Source: Dyadobacter endophyticus
GTDB lineage: Bacteria; Bacteroidota; Bacteroidia; Cytophagales; Spirosomataceae
Direction: 5' to 3'
NCBI RefSeq assembly: GCF_014641595.1
Contig: NZ_BMIA01000001.1
Location: forward strand, 1,364,001-1,428,000
Length of the DNA: 64,000 bases
Shown: one piece after another, positions 62,369-64,000 of the stretch
How the letters are laid out: each line of letters starts with the position of its first letter
Numbering within the stretch: the first letter of the stretch is position 1
The notes under the pieces: generated by a model
Database searches by the model: none
Seen by the model: the letters and a program-made list of their open reading frames with translations, nothing else
What the model was told of the DNA's origin: nothing
Translations under genes and position numbers: made by a program

Positions 62369-63448
62369 ATGGAATTATTGGAAAAAGCAGCGTTGGGTAA
62401 CAAAACGCTTCAAAACAGGATAGTCATGGCACCTATGACACGCAGCCGTGCAAACAGTGAAGGCGTTGTAGGTGACTTAACCAAATTGTACTATACGCAG
62501 CGGGCAAATGCAGGACTGATCATTACGGAGGGAATTAATATTTCCCGGCAGGCAATAGGCAGTCCTTTGACACCCGGCATTTACACTCAGGAACAAATTG
62601 AGGCCTGGGAAAAAGTAACCCGGTCTGTGCACGAAAGCGGTGGCCTCATTTACGCGCAACTCTGGCACACGGGACGCGTTGGACATTCGGTAGAGCGCAA
62701 TGGTGTGCTTCCGGTTGCGCCATCGGCAATTGCGATCAAGGGGCAACAGCATTTTACTTTACAGGGAATGAAAGATTTTGAAACTCCTAATGAACTGACG
62801 GCGGACGAAATCAGCGAGATCGTACTGGATTATGGTCAGGCTGCTCGGAATGCTATGGCAGCCGGATTTGACGGCGTGGAACTTCATGCGGCATTCGGAT
62901 ACTTGCCCAATCAATTTTTAGCAGAAAGTGCTAATGTTAGAACCGATGCATACGGTGGAAGCATTGAGAACAGGAACCGTTTCGTCGTGGAGGTGATGCA
63001 GGAGCTAGTTGATGCCACGGGAAAGGATAAGGTGGGCATCAAGCTATCGCCCACCAACGCTTACAACAATATCGAAAACAGCGATCCCGTGGCGCAATTC
63101 ACTCCTTTGATTGAGGCATTGAACGAAATGCCATTGGCCTATATTCATCTGATGAATGCCATGTTCCCGTTGGACCAATACCCGCATTATCCTAAGAATG
63201 TGATGGAGACATTTGGCTCAATCAGCAAGCATCCGGTCATCGCCAATGGCGGCTACGACAGGGAAACCGGGAAAGCTGAATTAGCGAATGGCATTGCCGA
63301 AATGGTTTCTTATGGCGCCCTTTACCTCGCTAACCCGGATTTGCCGAGGCGATTTGAATTAAATTCTGAATTAAATGAACCAGACAGGGCCACAATGTTC
63401 GCCGGTGGGGAGAGAGGATATATTGACTATCCGTTTTTACAGAACTGA
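62369..63448 (+). CDS. old yellow enzyme-family alkene reductase (NemA-like)
   Basis: A 359-residue FMN TIM-barrel protein; ATG 62369 gives the family start (MELLEKAALGNKTLQNRIVM). FMN and substrate motifs: MAPMTRSRANSEG near residue 20, QLWHTGRVGH near 97, NRNRFVVEVMQEL near 205-220 and VIANGGYDRETG near 290. The active-site pair is usually H..N in HSANGY; here it reads LHAAFGYLPNQFL, so Asn is replaced by Phe. It should reduce activated C=C bonds or nitro groups with NAD(P)H, though the substitution could alter substrate range. Divergent HxlR suggests induction by electrophiles. Confidence 0.88.
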   Translation: MELLEKAALGNKTLQNRIVMAPMTRSRANSEGVVGDLTKLYYTQRANAGLIITEGINISRQAIGSPLTPGIYTQEQIEAWEKVTRSVHESGGLIYAQLWHTGRVGHSVERNGVLPVAPSAIAIKGQQHFTLQGMKDFETPNELTADEISEIVLDYGQAARNAMAAGFDGVELHAAFGYLPNQFLAESANVRTDAYGGSIENRNRFVVEVMQELVDATGKDKVGIKLSPTNAYNNIENSDPVAQFTPLIEALNEMPLAYIHLMNAMFPLDQYPHYPKNVMETFGSISKHPVIANGGYDRETGKAELANGIAEMVSYGALYLANPDLPRRFELNSELNEPDRATMFAGGERGYIDYPFLQN

Positions 63449-63492
63449 TTCGTTCAGACTCGGTAGAGACCAGTCAAATTAAATGAGATTAT

Positions 63493-63528
63493 AAAACTGC
63501 GCAGGATCAATCGATCCTACGCAGTTTT
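63493..63528. terminator. bidirectional Rho-independent terminator
   Basis: AAAACTGCGCAGGATC (63493-63508) pairs with GATCCTACGCAGTTTT (63513-63528), a 16-bp stem with one mismatch and a 4-base loop. The ends are A-rich and T-rich, so it works for both the reductase (plus) and the SDR (minus) genes. Confidence 0.85.
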
Positions 63529-63538
63529 CCCCTGAAAC

Positions 63539-64000
63539 CTACCGGTTGACCTGGTTAAATACCATATCGGCCTTATCACTATGAGCAGCGCGATAAAGAT
63601 TCTGGGCCATGCCGATAGCCAGTTCGAATTGATCATCCTGCACCGCCAGAAATGTTTCGGAAGCTACTTGCGAAGCAGAGATGCCCTCGACTTCGCGTTC
63701 CTTATGTGAGCCGTCGTGCCCGAGCTCGGTATCTACAATGGGTGGCGCTATTTCAAAGACTTTGATCGAAGTGTCTTTTAGTTGATGCCGCGCCGACAGG
63801 GTAAAAGAATGAAGGGCTGCCTTGGTAGCACAGTATACCGCTGTCGCTACGACGGGGATGTATGCAAGACCGGAAGTAATGTTGATAATAGCCGCTTCGT
63901 GCTGTTTAATCAAATGCGGGACAAACAGATTGGCAAGGTGTATTGGCGAAATGAGATTGGTCGTCACTTCACTGGTTATCGCCTCTATCGTGTTCTGCTG
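63539..64000 (-). CDS. SDR-family oxidoreductase, partial (runs off right edge)
   Basis: The C-terminal ~150 residues of a DltE-like SDR. Visible: NLISPIHLANLFVPHLIKQ, catalytic Ser in IINITSGLAYIP, catalytic YCATK, HSFTLSARHQLKDTSIKVFE and FEIAPPIVDTELG. The reading frame stays open to base 64000, so the N-terminus with the cofactor motif lies beyond the window. Convergent with the alkene reductase gene. Confidence 0.85.
   Translation of the reverse strand, partial: QQNTIEAITSEVTTNLISPIHLANLFVPHLIKQHEAAIINITSGLAYIPVVATAVYCATKAALHSFTLSARHQLKDTSIKVFEIAPPIVDTELGHDGSHKEREVEGISASQVASETFLAVQDDQFELAIGMAQNLYRAAHSDKADMVFNQVNR

Noticed and set aside
1..64000. CRISPR arrays, tRNA, rRNA, transposases and prophage genes
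   Set aside because: None is visible: I saw no regularly spaced repeats, tRNA cloverleaf, transposase or phage genes. A dedicated scan could still find a small RNA I missed.

Overview
The window looks like the chromosome of a Bacteroidota bacterium of the Cytophagales type; a Dyadobacter/Spirosoma-like genome is my best guess, an inference from gene content and style. The signs are a SusC/SusD pair beside a giant hybrid two-component regulator, two further TonB-dependent receptors with carboxypeptidase-like N-terminal domains, FkbM and HlpA-like surface polysaccharide genes, many HxlR and AraC regulators, weak Shine-Dalgarno sites and several TAnnTTTGY promoter elements. I saw no rRNA or tRNA genes, CRISPR array, insertion sequence or prophage.

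Layout. 0-3.8 kb: a broken molybdopterin dehydrogenase gene and two secreted alpha/beta hydrolases. 3.8-7.1 kb: a minus-strand polysaccharide block (glycosyltransferase, FkbM methyltransferase, flippase). 7.4-16.3 kb: mixed enzymes and regulators (O-methyltransferase, PI-PLC-like protein, CMD/ABM protein, AraC, HxlR/SnoaL pair, Na+/H+ antiporter) with a decayed AraC gene. 16.4-24.7 kb: a stress/signalling stretch (histidine kinase without sensor, short AraC protein, porin, cupin, BON protein, coiled-coil protein, CheB/CheR remnant, transglutaminase, desaturase, response regulator lacking the phosphoacceptor). 24.7-26 kb: mostly decayed DNA. 26-29.5 kb: TonB receptor plus lipoprotein. 29.7-39.6 kb: SusD-SusC with a divergent hybrid two-component system, but no glycan-cleaving enzyme. 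39.7-47.5 kb: AraC, hydrolase, HEXXH protein, NTF2, SDR, condensation-like acyltransferase and oxidoreductase genes, with two paralogous HxlR regulators. 47.8-49.5 kb: a CHAT caspase-like protease with two membrane helices, plus a membrane coiled-coil partner. 49.5-57 kb: a Zur-like regulon. 57.4-59.8 kb: an FtsX/MacB-type permease. 60-61.8 kb: a graveyard of three truncated genes around one intact cupin. 61.8-64 kb: HxlR, an old yellow enzyme and a partial SDR.

The strongest leads are: (1) the two-gene membrane CHAT-protease module; (2) matching tandem palindromes of the form TGCAAC-N3-GTTGCA in front of both the G3E GTPase and the ABC/TonB-receptor operon, which frame 49.5-57 kb as one metal (probably zinc) regulon; (3) a shared operator, GGGATAA-N2-TTATCCC, in the promoters of the two HxlR paralogues, which may let them cross-regulate; (4) several pieces of gene decay that are easy to misannotate as intact genes. 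All functional calls rest on reading motifs by eye; no search was run.
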